A stretch of 64,000 nt of DNA from Glacieibacterium sp965200405 (GCF_965200405.1 NZ_OZ241356.1:3410001-3474000), one strand, 5' to 3'; positions 1 to 8,889 are shown, counted from the stretch's first letter. Translations and numbers: made by a program. The notes: a model not told the origin generated them from the letters alone.

Positions 1-104
1 GAACCATCGGCATTGGTCGTGGTGTCGGTGGTCTTGGCCTTCTCGCCGCAAGCAGCAAGCAGGCCGAGGCTGGCCACAGCCGCCAGCGTCAGAGCAGTCT
101 TCAT
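1..104 (-). CDS. N-terminal part of a small lipoprotein (runs off the left edge)
   Basis: Only the first 34 codons lie in the window. The reading starts at an ATG (104-102) preceded by a GGAGATT ribosome binding site. The peptide begins MKTALTLAAVASLGLLAACGEK, a lipoprotein signal peptide with lipobox LLAAC, so Cys19 should be lipidated after cleavage by signal peptidase II. The following stretch is rich in Thr, Asp and Asn (KAKTTDTTTNADG), typical of an extended linker. The gene lies downstream of gyrA on the same strand. Its function cannot be read from this fragment. Confidence 0.75.
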   Translation of the reverse strand, partial: MKTALTLAAVASLGLLAACGEKAKTTDTTTNADG

Positions 105-198
105 AAATAAAATCTCCGTTGACAGGTGCACAGTCCTCGTGCGGGGCGCTCCATAGCCGTTTCCGCGATGCTTGCGAAGCTCTAAGATGGACTGGTGA

Positions 199-2919
199 TT
201 AACCTAGGTCTGTCGTTTCGGTTCCATCGTTGGGCGCGACTTCGGAAGCAGCTTCGTCAACGACATCAGCAGCTTCGTCCTCGCCGATCTTCGCTGCCGA
301 AACGACATGCTCGTCATCGGCGACGCGGAACAGGGTGACGCCCTGCGCCGAACGACCCATGATGCGGATCTGCTCGACCGGCGTGCGGATCAGCTTGGCC
401 TGGTCGGTGACCAGCATCAGCTCATCGCCCTGCACGACCGGGAAGCTGGCGACGACAGTGCCGTTGCGCTCCGAATCCGCGATCGTCGCGATGCCCATAC
501 CGCCACGGCCGGAGCGCCGATACTCGAAGGCGCTCGACCGCTTGCCGAAGCCGTTCGAGGTGACCGTCAGGATGAACTCCTCGGCCGCTGCGAACTCGCC
601 CATGCGCTGCTCCGACAGGATGCGCTCGCCGGGATCGGCCTTCCAAGGGGCAGCCTTGAGGTAATCCTCGCGCTCCTGTGGCGTCGCTTTGAAGGCCTTG
701 AGGATCGACATCGACATGACCTCGTCGCCCTTGGCCAGCGCGATGCCGCGGACGCCGGTCGAGGTGCGGCTGACGAACTCGCGGACGTCGTCGACCGGGA
801 AGCGGATCGCCTTGCGCTGGCGCGTCACCAGCAGCACGTCCTCGACTTCGTCGCACAGCGCGACGCCGATCAGCCGGTCGTCGTCGCCATCCTCGAAGCG
901 GATCGCCAGCTTGCCGTTACCGGGCACATTGGTGAACGCATCCATGGAGTTGCGTCGCACCGAACCGTGTGCCGTGGCGAACATGACGTTGAGCTTGCCC
1001 CACTCCGCCTCGTCCTCGGGCAGCGGCAGGACCGAGGTGATCGTCTCACCGGGCTCGAGCTTGGGCAGCACCTGGACGATCGGCCGGCCACGCGCCTGGG
1101 GAGCGCCCAGCGGCAACTTGAAGACCTTGAGGCGATAGACCTTTCCGGCGCTGGAGAAGAACAGCACCGGGGTGTGCGTGCAGGCGACAAATAGGTTGGT
1201 GACGATGTCCTCGTCCTTGGTCGACATCGCCGAGCGGCCCTTGCCGCCGCGACGCTGCGCCCGATAGTCGGACAGCGGCACGCGCTTGATATAACCGGTC
1301 ATGGTCACCGTCACGACCATGTCCTCGCGCTCGATCAGGTCTTCGTCGTCGATATCATCGCCCGGCGGCGCGATCTCGGTGCGGCGCTTGGTCGAAAAGG
1401 CGTCCGACACCGCATCGAGTTCGGCGCGCATGACTTCGTACAGCCGGCCGCGGTTACGCAGGATCTCCAGCAGCGCTTCGATCGACAGCGCCAAAGCCTT
1501 GATCTCGTCGGTGATCTCGTCGCGACCCAGCGCGGTCAGGCGGTGCAGGCGCAGGTCGAGGATGGCACGGACCTGCAGCTCCGACAGGCGGTAGCTGTCC
1601 TGCGCCGCATCGGGCACGATCGCTTCGATCAGGCCGAGGTAAGGCCCGATATCGCCCATCGGCCAGTCGCGACCCATCAGCGCGGCGCGAGCTTCCGCCG
1701 GGTTCGGCGAGGCGCGGATCATCCGCACGACCTCGTCGAGGTTGGCAACGGCGACCATCAGCCCGAGCAACAGATGCGCCCGCTCGCGCGCCTTGTTGAG
1801 CTCGAACTTGGAGCGCCGGGTGATCACCTCCTCGCGGAACTGGATGAACGCCTCGATGACGTCGCGCAGGTTGAGCAGCTCCGGCCGCCCGCCGCGGATC
1901 GCCAGCATGTTGATCGCGAACGAGGTTTGCGCCGGGGTGTGCCGATACAGCTGATTGAGCACGACCTCCCAGGTCGCATCGCGCTTGAGGTCGAGGACGA
2001 TGCGCACGCCCTCGCGGCTCGACTCGTCGCGGACTTCGCTGACGCCCTCGATGCGCTTATCCTTGACCGCCTCGGCGATCTTCTCGACCAGGCCGTTCTT
2101 GCCAAGCTGGTAGGGCACCTCGGTCAGGACCAGCGAGCGGCGGTCGCCCCTGCCCTCCTCGACATTGGCGCGGGCCCGCATGATGACGCTGCCCCGGCCC
2201 GTCTCATAGGCCTGGCGGATGCCGCTGGTGCCGAGCAGCAGCGCGCCGGTCGGAAAATCCGGACCCGGGATATGCGCCATCAGGCCTTCGACGGTGATCG
2301 CCGGATCGTCGAGATAGGCACGGCAGGCGTCGACGACTTCGCCGAGATTATGCGGCGGGATGTTGGTTGCCATGCCGACCGCGATGCCGCCGGCGCCGTT
2401 GACCAGCAGGTTCGGATAGCGCGCCGGCAGCACCGACGGCTCATGCTCCGACCCGTCGTAATTAGCGGTGAAGTCGACGGTATCCTTGTCGATATCCTCG
2501 AGCAGTGCATCGGCAGCCTTGGCGAGACGCGCTTCGGTGTAACGCATGGCGGCCGGCGCATCGGGGTCCATCGAGCCGAAATTGCCCTGGCCGTCGACCA
2601 GCGGCAGCCGCAGCGACCAATCCTGCGCCATGCGGGCGAGCGCGTCGTAGATCGAGCTGTCGCCGTGCGGGTGATACTTACCCATGACTTCGCCGACGAT
2701 GCGCGCCGACTTGCGGTACGGCTTGCCGCTGACAAAGCCGCTCTCATAGGCACCCCACAGGATGCGGCGATGGACTGGCTTCAAGCCGTCGCGAACGTCG
2801 GGCAGCGCGCGCGCCACGATCACGCTCATGGCGTAATCGAGGAAGCTGGTGCGCATTTCCGTGACGATCGAGACCGGCTCGATGTCGGGGGTCGCGGCAG
2901 GCGTGCTGGTCAATGCCAT
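199..2919 (-). CDS. gyrA: DNA gyrase subunit A
   Basis: 906 aa, full length for GyrA. It is the breakage-reunion subunit that introduces negative supercoils together with GyrB. The winged-helix and tower core occupies the first ~530 residues. The active-site tyrosine is Tyr127 in AAMRYTEARL. The quinolone-resistance-determining region reads GKYHPHGDSSIYDALARM (residues 80-97) and has wild-type Ser88 and Asp92, equivalent to E. coli Ser83 and Asp87. The GyrA box QRRGGKG opens the C-terminal beta-pinwheel that wraps DNA. The tail is acidic (EDEAADVVDEAASEVAPNDGTE). The start is the ATG at 2919. It is divergent from the ADP-ribosyltransferase-like gene across a 169-bp gap. Confidence 0.98.
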   Translation of the reverse strand: MALTSTPAATPDIEPVSIVTEMRTSFLDYAMSVIVARALPDVRDGLKPVHRRILWGAYESGFVSGKPYRKSARIVGEVMGKYHPHGDSSIYDALARMAQDWSLRLPLVDGQGNFGSMDPDAPAAMRYTEARLAKAADALLEDIDKDTVDFTANYDGSEHEPSVLPARYPNLLVNGAGGIAVGMATNIPPHNLGEVVDACRAYLDDPAITVEGLMAHIPGPDFPTGALLLGTSGIRQAYETGRGSVIMRARANVEEGRGDRRSLVLTEVPYQLGKNGLVEKIAEAVKDKRIEGVSEVRDESSREGVRIVLDLKRDATWEVVLNQLYRHTPAQTSFAINMLAIRGGRPELLNLRDVIEAFIQFREEVITRRSKFELNKARERAHLLLGLMVAVANLDEVVRMIRASPNPAEARAALMGRDWPMGDIGPYLGLIEAIVPDAAQDSYRLSELQVRAILDLRLHRLTALGRDEITDEIKALALSIEALLEILRNRGRLYEVMRAELDAVSDAFSTKRRTEIAPPGDDIDDEDLIEREDMVVTVTMTGYIKRVPLSDYRAQRRGGKGRSAMSTKDEDIVTNLFVACTHTPVLFFSSAGKVYRLKVFKLPLGAPQARGRPIVQVLPKLEPGETITSVLPLPEDEAEWGKLNVMFATAHGSVRRNSMDAFTNVPGNGKLAIRFEDGDDDRLIGVALCDEVEDVLLVTRQRKAIRFPVDDVREFVSRTSTGVRGIALAKGDEVMSMSILKAFKATPQEREDYLKAAPWKADPGERILSEQRMGEFAAAEEFILTVTSNGFGKRSSAFEYRRSGRGGMGIATIADSERNGTVVASFPVVQGDELMLVTDQAKLIRTPVEQIRIMGRSAQGVTLFRVADDEHVVSAAKIGEDEAADVVDEAASEVAPNDGTETTDLG

Positions 2920-3088
2920 ACTGGAAGGCGAGCTTTCGAAAACAGGATCCGGGACGCCTCCGGTCCTAGCGCTAAAGGCGCGAGAACGCCAGTTTTGCTA
3001 TTCAGCCCGAGCAGGCATATGCCCCTTACGAGACCGAAACGGTCGAACGGCACGCCAGTCTGCGGCGGCGATGGTCAGGGAATGTCTC

Positions 3089-4168
3089 ATGAGTTTTTTT
3101 GGACCCAAGGACTATAAGCCCAAGACGATAAATGCCCCCGACCCCGGCGAGGAAATCGGCTGGATTCGCGGCGAATTCGAATCATTCGAGATGAATCCGA
3201 AGTTTAAGTATTTCAACGGCAGCGCATCCTTTCATCAATATCCCCAAGTCTCGCCGATAACCCCATCGCAGCATGTGCCGATCGATACGATCACGCGGCG
3301 CCTGATCTCGACGATGTGGAAGCGTGCGGAGCCTGCGACAGGCGCCAAGCGCAGCGACCTGCAAATCGGCCGGGCGGGCACGCTGTATAAGACACGCACC
3401 AATCAGCCAATCGGCCGGAGCCCGGGGACAGCTCCCGAAACGCGGGAGTATCACGCCCATGTCCCTGCCGCGGCCGGCGATAGTGCGTTCGCCAAGGACT
3501 GGAAATTCATGGACCACATTCCCCGGACCGACGCCTTCACCTTCCGCGGCGACAGTCGGGGACCTGCAGAGCTGATGAGCCAGGCAGCCGGGTTCTGGCC
3601 GCCGTCGAGCCGCACCGACCGCTTCTATCTCGAAGGCCCGATCTCGGAGGTCTTCATAAGCTATATGCAGCGGCGTCACGGACAGACCGTGACGAAGGCG
3701 CAGTTCCTGACAGCTGTCGATCATACGGCGGGAGGCAGTTACGAGAAACAGCTGCTGGTCGACTATCTGATGTGGCGCAAGATCATGGAAGGCGAGAGTT
3801 TCCACCTTGGCCGGATGATCGCGCAGGAGTGCCTCAAGGGCTATATCTCGACCAGCCGCAACCCGGCCATCGCCTTCGGCTTCGGCGGCAAGTTCGGCAT
3901 GCGTCCATGCTGGGTGTATGTCACTGCGGTTCGCGGCGGGTTCAAGGTGCCTGCCAGCAAAGCTAAATGGGGATCTGCCGAGCAGGAGATCGCGCAATGG
4001 GGGCCAATCCCGCCCGACAGGATCGTCGGTTTCCGCAAGGTCGACAAATACGGCGAAGCCTTGTCGCCGATCTACATGCGCCGCTCGTTCCGAAAGAAGG
4101 AGCCCAAGGCGTTCGAGGCGATCTTCAATATGTGGAGCGGCGAGCGTCCGACGGTCGCGACCACATAG
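3089..4168 (+). CDS. Cholera/pertussis-toxin-like ADP-ribosyltransferase domain protein
   Basis: 359 aa. The open frame extends upstream into gyrA, but the ATG at 3089 has AGGGA seven bases ahead and is the likely start. Three blocks match the R-STS-ExE class of mono-ADP-ribosyltransferases (cholera toxin A1, pertussis toxin S1). These are FTFRGDSRGPAELMSQAAGF (residues 150-169, Arg153; compare LYRADSRPPDEI in CtxA), GYISTSRNPAIAFGFG (251-266, STS at 254-256) followed by the strand CWVYVTAVRGGFKV, and AEQEIAQWGPIPPDRIVGFRKV (297-318; compare DEQEVSALGGIPYSQIYGWYRV in CtxA), with candidate catalytic Glu298 and Glu300. By family these enzymes transfer ADP-ribose from NAD+ to a protein, usually on Arg or Cys. 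There is no signal peptide, membrane segment or recognisable immunity partner. The first ~145 residues match nothing I recognise. It lies alone between gyrA and trmFO, which suggests later insertion. The assignment rests on motif matching by eye. Confidence 0.85.
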   Translation: MSFFGPKDYKPKTINAPDPGEEIGWIRGEFESFEMNPKFKYFNGSASFHQYPQVSPITPSQHVPIDTITRRLISTMWKRAEPATGAKRSDLQIGRAGTLYKTRTNQPIGRSPGTAPETREYHAHVPAAAGDSAFAKDWKFMDHIPRTDAFTFRGDSRGPAELMSQAAGFWPPSSRTDRFYLEGPISEVFISYMQRRHGQTVTKAQFLTAVDHTAGGSYEKQLLVDYLMWRKIMEGESFHLGRMIAQECLKGYISTSRNPAIAFGFGGKFGMRPCWVYVTAVRGGFKVPASKAKWGSAEQEIAQWGPIPPDRIVGFRKVDKYGEALSPIYMRRSFRKKEPKAFEAIFNMWSGERPTVATT

Positions 4169-4269
4169 GATCACACTCGCTCGACGCGGGGTTACGGAGC
4201 GGAGGACCCGGCGCAGCTGTGCGGCGACCGGGACTCGACCTTGCCACGCCAGCGTCGCATACCGCCGGC

Positions 4270-5622
4270 ATGAACCCAATCCACATCATCGGCGGCGGCC
4301 TCGCCGGATCGGAGGCTGCCTGGCAGATCGCGCGGGCCGGCGTGCCGGTCGTGCTGCACGAGATGCGCGGCGTCGAGGGTACCGACGCGCACCACACCGA
4401 CAGGCTGGCAGAGCTGGTCTGCTCGAACAGCTTCCGCTCCGACGATCCGGAGAACAACGCGGTCGGGCTGCTGCATAGCGAGATGCGCGGCATGGACTCG
4501 CTGATCATGCGCTGCGGCGACGCTTCGCGCGTGCCGGCAGGGTCGGCGCTGGCGGTCGATCGCGACAATTTCGCGGGTGCAGTGACGGCGGCGATCGAGG
4601 CCGAGCCGCTGATCGAGCTGCGCCGCGAGCGCATCGACGCGCCGCCGCCGGATTGGGGATCGGTGATCATCGCCACAGGACCGCTGACCGCTGCGCCGCT
4701 GGCCGAGACGATCCGCGCCAAGACCGGCGAGAATGCGCTGGCCTTCTTCGATGCGATCGCGCCGGTGGTGTACTTCGACTCGATCGACATGGATATCGCC
4801 TGGTTCCAGTCGCGCTGGGACAAGGGCGAGACCAAGGACTACATCAACTGCCCGATGGAGCGGGACGAGTATGACGCCTTCATCGACCTGATGCTGGCGG
4901 CGCCCCAGGTCGACTTCAAGGGCTGGGAGGCGAACACGCCCTATTTCGACGGCTGCATGCCGATCGAGGCGATGGCCGAGCGCGGGCGCGGCACGCCGCG
5001 GTTCGGTCCGATGAAGCCGATCGGGCTGCGCAATCCCAAGACCGGCAAGGGCACCTATGCCGTCGTCCAGCTGCGGCAGGACAATGCGCAGGGCACGCTG
5101 TGGAACATCGTCGGCTTCCAGACCAAGATGCGCCACGCCGACCAGGTCCGGGTGTTCCGCACGATCCCGGGGCTGGGCGGCGCGGAGTTCGCGCGGCTGG
5201 GCGGCCTGCACCGCAATACCTTCATCAAGTCGCCGGTGCTGCTCGACGAGTATTTGCGGTTGAAGTCGGAGCCACGGCTGCGATTTGCCGGGCAGATCAC
5301 CGGCTGCGAGGGCTATGTCGAGAGCGCCGCGATCGGGCTGATCGCCGGGCGCTTCGCGGCGGCCGAGGCGCTGGGCGAGACACTGGCGGTGCCGCCGGCG
5401 ACGACGGCGCTGGGGGCCCTGCTTGGGCACATCACCGGCGGGGCGGAGGCGGCGACCTTCCAGCCGATGAACGTCAACTTCGGGCTGTTCCCGCCGCTGC
5501 CGACGCGCATCCACAAGAGCGTCCGCAAGGCGGCGATGGCGGCGCGGGCGCGGGACGACATGACAGCCTGGCTCGGCGGCGCGGTGCCGCAGCCGGAACG
5601 GGAGGCCGAGGCGGTCGATTGA
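4270..5622 (+). CDS. trmFO: Methylenetetrahydrofolate-tRNA-(uracil-5-)-methyltransferase TrmFO
   Basis: 450 aa, the normal family length. It methylates U54 in the T-loop of tRNAs using 5,10-methylenetetrahydrofolate and FADH2. The N-terminal Rossmann motif IIGGGLAGSEAAWQIARAG (residues 5-23) binds FAD. Diagnostic GidA-like blocks follow: LAELVCSNSFRSDDPENNAVGLLHSEMR, PAGSALAVDR, YINCPM, CMPIEAMAERG, GPMKPIGL and QLRQDN. Further on come VGFQTK and the C-terminal GQITGCEGYVESAAIGL and MNVNFGLFPPL. The longer open frame begins inside the preceding gene. The ATG at 4270, reading MNPIHIIGGG, is the family-consistent start. A very long antisense frame lies opposite (4192-5763) and is a codon-bias shadow. 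Confidence 0.97.
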   Translation: MNPIHIIGGGLAGSEAAWQIARAGVPVVLHEMRGVEGTDAHHTDRLAELVCSNSFRSDDPENNAVGLLHSEMRGMDSLIMRCGDASRVPAGSALAVDRDNFAGAVTAAIEAEPLIELRRERIDAPPPDWGSVIIATGPLTAAPLAETIRAKTGENALAFFDAIAPVVYFDSIDMDIAWFQSRWDKGETKDYINCPMERDEYDAFIDLMLAAPQVDFKGWEANTPYFDGCMPIEAMAERGRGTPRFGPMKPIGLRNPKTGKGTYAVVQLRQDNAQGTLWNIVGFQTKMRHADQVRVFRTIPGLGGAEFARLGGLHRNTFIKSPVLLDEYLRLKSEPRLRFAGQITGCEGYVESAAIGLIAGRFAAAEALGETLAVPPATTALGALLGHITGGAEAATFQPMNVNFGLFPPLPTRIHKSVRKAAMAARARDDMTAWLGGAVPQPEREAEAVD

Positions 5623-5647
5623 TGTGGCTCCTGATGGAGTGAGCACG

Positions 5648-5791
5648 ATGACCGAGAAGAAGGGCAAGGGCAGCGAGACTGCGCAAAAGGCCAACGCCAA
5701 GGCGGCGAAGGACGGCGAAAGCAACCCGCGCAAGTCCTCCGCGGCGCAGGCGGAGCTGGGCAAGAAGGGCGCGGCTGCGAAGAAGAAGTAG
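5648..5791 (+). CDS. Small Lys/Ala-rich basic protein
   Basis: 47 aa: it begins MTEKKGKGSETAQKANAK and ends GAAAKKK. It is low in complexity, strongly basic, has no hydrophobic stretch and is probably unstructured. GGAG at 5636-5639 sits eight bases ahead of the ATG. It follows trmFO by 25 bp on the same strand and is followed by a strong palindrome, so it may be the last cistron of a trmFO transcript. The base and codon pattern (GCG, AAG) fits the genome. Function unknown. A nucleic-acid-binding or charge-balancing role would be guesswork. Confidence 0.6.
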   Translation: MTEKKGKGSETAQKANAKAAKDGESNPRKSSAAQAELGKKGAAAKKK

Positions 5792-5819
5792 CGATTGGGC
5801 CTGCTGAGATTTTGACTTT

Positions 5820-5892
5820 GTCATCCCGGCGCAGGCCGGGACCCATCACCCCAAGCTATCGCTTGATGGGTCCCGGCCTGCGCCGGGATGAC
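5820..5892. repeat. Perfect 29-bp inverted repeat (interspersed palindrome, likely bidirectional terminator)
   Basis: Arms 5820-5848 and 5864-5892 are exact reverse complements of 29 bases around a 15-base loop. The arm opens with GTCATCCCGGCGCAGGCCGG, a pattern I recognise from intergenic palindromes scattered in alphaproteobacterial genomes. It lies between convergent genes (the small basic protein on + and the EF-hand gene on -), a typical terminator position. No T-tract follows on either side. Confidence 0.85.
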
Positions 5893-5919
5893 GGTGGGGC
5901 GGAGTGCGGACTTGGCTAG

Positions 5920-6387
5920 CTAGCTTTCGTCATGCTCGACCACCGGCGGGCAATCGAGCTTCGCCGCGGCAGGCCGACGCTTCGCAGCCGTCGTCGCGAA
6001 CTCCACCGCGACCAGCTTGCCGTCGTGATCCGCATCGGCAGTCGCGAACTTCTTCAGCGCCTTGGCCGAATATTCGTCGAAACTCAGCTTGCCATCCCCA
6101 TCCAGGTCGAGCTTGGCGAACGCCTTCCGCCTGGCGACGAAATATTCGACCTGGGTGATGCTGGCGTCGCGGTCCTTGTCGTAGCGGTTGAAGCGGCGCG
6201 CCTCACGATCGGCGGGGGTGACGTCGCTGACGGGGGCGACCAGCGGCGGCTCATCGACCAGCGTCTGTGCCGCGGCCGGGGCGCTCGCCAGCGTGACGCC
6301 CGGACGGACCGGGCGTCCGCGGGTCCAGCTGAATACCGCGCCTGCCAGCATGATGCCGACCACGCCCAACGCTAGCCAACGCCACAT
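5920..6387 (-). CDS. Membrane-anchored EF-hand protein
   Basis: 155 aa. An N-terminal hydrophobic segment (WLALGVVGIMLAGAVFSW, ~4-21) acts as anchor or uncleaved signal. A Pro/Ala-rich linker follows, then three calcium-binding loops: DKDRDASITQVEY, DLDGDGKLSFDEY and DADHDGKLVAVEF. The last two have canonical Asp/Gly/hydrophobic spacing and the first is slightly degenerate. The domain should face the periplasm, giving a calcium-binding role of unknown purpose. The start ATG at 6387 follows a GGGGGCGG stretch. A second, secreted EF-hand protein is encoded at 23233-23667. Confidence 0.85.
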   Translation of the reverse strand: MWRWLALGVVGIMLAGAVFSWTRGRPVRPGVTLASAPAAAQTLVDEPPLVAPVSDVTPADREARRFNRYDKDRDASITQVEYFVARRKAFAKLDLDGDGKLSFDEYSAKALKKFATADADHDGKLVAVEFATTAAKRRPAAAKLDCPPVVEHDES

Positions 6388-6444
6388 CCATCCGCCCCCG
6401 ATTGTTTCGCTTACGCATCGGTCTAGCGCGGGGAGAGCGTCGTG

Positions 6445-7104
6445 TCAGCGTCCGAAAACGGCGCCGCGCAACAGGATGAGCTGCCGGACCGGCGTGGCGC
6501 GCAACTCGATGGGCAATCCAGCCGCAGCTCGGGCATGGTCGCGTGCGCCCAACGCCGCCAGCCCAGCCAGTGGCCTCAGCGCCGTCGCCGCTCGCGCCGG
6601 AGCCAAAGCAACGCCATCCAGCCCATAGCGCGCCGCATCCCCCGCCGCCCAGGTCTCGCCCAGCGCCCCCGCCGCGACCGGGTCGCCCCCGAGCAACACC
6701 GCCATTGCAGCGAACAACGCCCGGCCCCGCCCCTGCGCCGCCGCAACCTCGTCGCCGCCGAGCCGCAGCAGCCAAGCGTCCTCGAACCCGGCTAGCACAG
6801 CGCCGGTCACCCCGCGCGGCAGCACCTCGGTAGCCAGCGCCTGCAGCACCGGCTGGGCCGGCACCTGTCCCTTGTCGAGGCCCTCCAGCCGCTCGCGCCA
6901 CCACGCCAGCCGGATCTCGCCGAGCATCGGCTCCGTCGTCGTATCGACGACCTTCGCCAGCTCCAGGTCGAGCGCATGCAGTGCCAGCAGCGCCGGACGG
7001 ACCGCGGCTGGCGCGTACTGCACCGCCAGCCAGCGCTCGCGATCGGCGGACCGAACGAGGTCGGCGATCATCTCACCGCCGACTATCTCACCGCCGCCGC
7101 TCAC
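6445..7104 (-). CDS. Squalene/phytoene synthase family protein (NDUFAF6-like)
   Basis: 219 aa. It matches the squalene/phytoene synthase fold through LLALHALDLELAKVVDTTTEPMLGEIRLAWWRERLEGL (residues ~39-76), the conserved start of the all-alpha prenyl synthase domain. The protein is short, and the Asp-rich DxxxD catalytic motifs of true phytoene synthases are not visible. It therefore resembles the NDUFAF6-like branch, linked in mitochondria to complex I assembly, rather than an active terpenoid synthase. The frame opens at GTG 7104, two bases after the ettA stop. An in-frame ATG at 7071 preceded by GGTGAG is an equally good start. It is probably co-transcribed with ettA. Confidence 0.8.
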   Translation of the reverse strand: MSGGGEIVGGEMIADLVRSADRERWLAVQYAPAAVRPALLALHALDLELAKVVDTTTEPMLGEIRLAWWRERLEGLDKGQVPAQPVLQALATEVLPRGVTGAVLAGFEDAWLLRLGGDEVAAAQGRGRALFAAMAVLLGGDPVAAGALGETWAAGDAARYGLDGVALAPARAATALRPLAGLAALGARDHARAAAGLPIELRATPVRQLILLRGAVFGR

Positions 7105-7106
7105 CG

Positions 7107-8783
7107 CTAGCGGGTCAGCCGCTTGTAGGTCAGCTTGGTCGGCCGGTCGGCAGCGTCGCCCATGCGGGCCTTCTTGTCGGCTTCATATGCTTCGAAGTTG
7201 CCCTCGAACCACTCGACGTGGCTGTCGCCCTCGAAAGCCAGGATGTGCGTCGCGAGACGGTCGAGGAAGAAGCGGTCATGGCTGATGACCACGGCGCAAC
7301 CGGCGAAGGACTCCAGTGCCTCCTCCAGCGCCCGCAGCGTCTCGACGTCGAGGTCGTTGGTCGGCTCGTCGAGCAGCAGCACGTTGCCGCCCTGCACCAG
7401 CATCTTCGCCAGGTGGACGCGGTTGCGCTCACCGCCCGACAGCTGGCCGACCTTCTTCTGCTGGTCGGCGCCCTTGAAGTTGAACGCCCCGACATAGGCG
7501 CGGGTCAGCACCTCGTTCTTGCCGAAGTAGAACTTCTCGTTGCCGCCGGAGATTTCTTCCCAGACGTTCTTGTTGGAATCGAGGTTGTCGCGCGACTGGT
7601 CGACATAGCCCAGCTTGACCGTCTCGCCGACGCGGATGGTGCCGTCGTCGGGCTTCTCGTTGCCGGTGATCATCTTGAACAGCGTCGTCTTGCCGGCGCC
7701 GTTCGGGCCGATGACACCGACAATGCCGCCCGGCGGCAGGCTGAACGACAAATTCTCGATGAGGATCTTCTCGCCAAAGCTCTTGCCCAGCGCCTTGGTC
7801 TCGATGACCGTCGAACCCAGCCGCTCTGGTATCTGGATGAGGATCTGCGCGGTCCCCAGACGCCGGTTGGCCTGCTTCTCGACGAGGTCGTCGAACGCCT
7901 GGATGCGCGCCTTGGACTTGGTCTGGCGCGCCTTGGGGCTGGAACGGATCCACTGCAGCTCGTCGCGGATGGCGCGCTCGCGGCTCTCGTCCTCGCGGCT
8001 TTCCTGGCTCATGCGCTTCGACTTGGCCTCGAGCCATGCCGAGTAATTGCCCTCGAACGGGATGCCCTTGCCGCGGTCGAGTTCGAGCACCCACTTCACG
8101 ACATTGTCGAGGAAGTAGCGGTCATGGGTGACGAGGATGACCATGCCGGAATAATCCTGCAGATGCTTCTCCAGCCACGACACGCTCTCGGCGTCGAGAT
8201 GGTTGGTCGGCTCGTCGAGCAGCAGGATCTCGGGCTTCTCCAGCAGCAGCTTGCACAGCGCGACGCGACGCTTTTCACCGCCCGACAGTTTCTCGACCGA
8301 GCTTTCCGGCGGCGGCGTGCGCAGAGCCTCCATGGCGATCTCGAGCTGGTTGTCGAGGGTCCAGCCGTCGACCGCATCGATCTTCTCCTGCAGCGTGCCC
8401 ATCTCGGTCATCAGCGCGTCGAAGTCGGTGTCGTCCTTGGGATCGCCCATTTCGGCCGCGATGGCGTTGAAGCGCTCGACCATGTCGGCGATGCCGCGCA
8501 CGCCGTCCATGACGTTGCCGCGCACGTCCTTGGTCGGGTCGAGCTGCGGCTCCTGGCTGAGATAGCCGACGCGGATGCCCTCGGCGGCCCAGGCTTCACC
8601 CTGGTATTCCTTGTCGATGCCGGCGATGACCTTCATCAGCGTCGACTTGCCGGCGCCGTTCGGCCCGATGATGGCGATCTTCGCGCCCGGCAGGAAGCTG
8701 AGCGTCAGGTCCTTGAACACCGGCTTCATGCCGGGGTAGGCCTTGCTCAGGCCCTTCATCACGAATGCGTATTGATAGGCCAC
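7107..8783 (-). CDS. ettA: Energy-dependent translational throttle protein EttA (ABC-F ATPase)
   Basis: 558 aa from a GTG start at 8783 (protein reads MAYQYAFVMKGLSKAYPGMKPVF) with AGGAG about ten bases upstream. The open frame continues to 8930 without support. It has two ABC domains, each with a Walker A (GPNGAGKST and GPNGAGKTT), an LSGGE signature and a Walker B (LLLLDEPTNHLD and VLLLDEPTNDLD), and no membrane domain. The inserted arm and the charged inter-domain linker (SKRMSQESREDESRERAIRDELQWIRSSPKARQTKSKARI) are those of EttA. EttA binds the ribosomal E site and gates entry into elongation according to the ATP/ADP ratio. It is divergent from the M28 peptidase gene. Confidence 0.95.
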   Translation of the reverse strand: MAYQYAFVMKGLSKAYPGMKPVFKDLTLSFLPGAKIAIIGPNGAGKSTLMKVIAGIDKEYQGEAWAAEGIRVGYLSQEPQLDPTKDVRGNVMDGVRGIADMVERFNAIAAEMGDPKDDTDFDALMTEMGTLQEKIDAVDGWTLDNQLEIAMEALRTPPPESSVEKLSGGEKRRVALCKLLLEKPEILLLDEPTNHLDAESVSWLEKHLQDYSGMVILVTHDRYFLDNVVKWVLELDRGKGIPFEGNYSAWLEAKSKRMSQESREDESRERAIRDELQWIRSSPKARQTKSKARIQAFDDLVEKQANRRLGTAQILIQIPERLGSTVIETKALGKSFGEKILIENLSFSLPPGGIVGVIGPNGAGKTTLFKMITGNEKPDDGTIRVGETVKLGYVDQSRDNLDSNKNVWEEISGGNEKFYFGKNEVLTRAYVGAFNFKGADQQKKVGQLSGGERNRVHLAKMLVQGGNVLLLDEPTNDLDVETLRALEEALESFAGCAVVISHDRFFLDRLATHILAFEGDSHVEWFEGNFEAYEADKKARMGDAADRPTKLTYKRLTR

Positions 8784-8889
8784 GGACTGCGGCTCCTGCT
8801 TGATTCTGGCGGCTGGAATATGCGGCTCCTTTACGCGCAAGGCGGGGCATGGGTAAACCTCTGCGTGTATCCCCGTTCGAAGGCCGCCC

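Noticed and set aside
2624..2682. Possible quinolone-resistance mutation in gyrA
   Set aside because: The region has the wild-type Ser88 and Asp92 (E. coli Ser83 and Asp87 equivalents), so there is no sign of resistance substitutions.
4192..5763. Open frame of 523 codons on the - strand opposite trmFO
   Set aside because: It is Arg/His/Asp-rich nonsense produced by the codon bias of trmFO, with no domain, no ribosome binding site and a real gene on the other strand.
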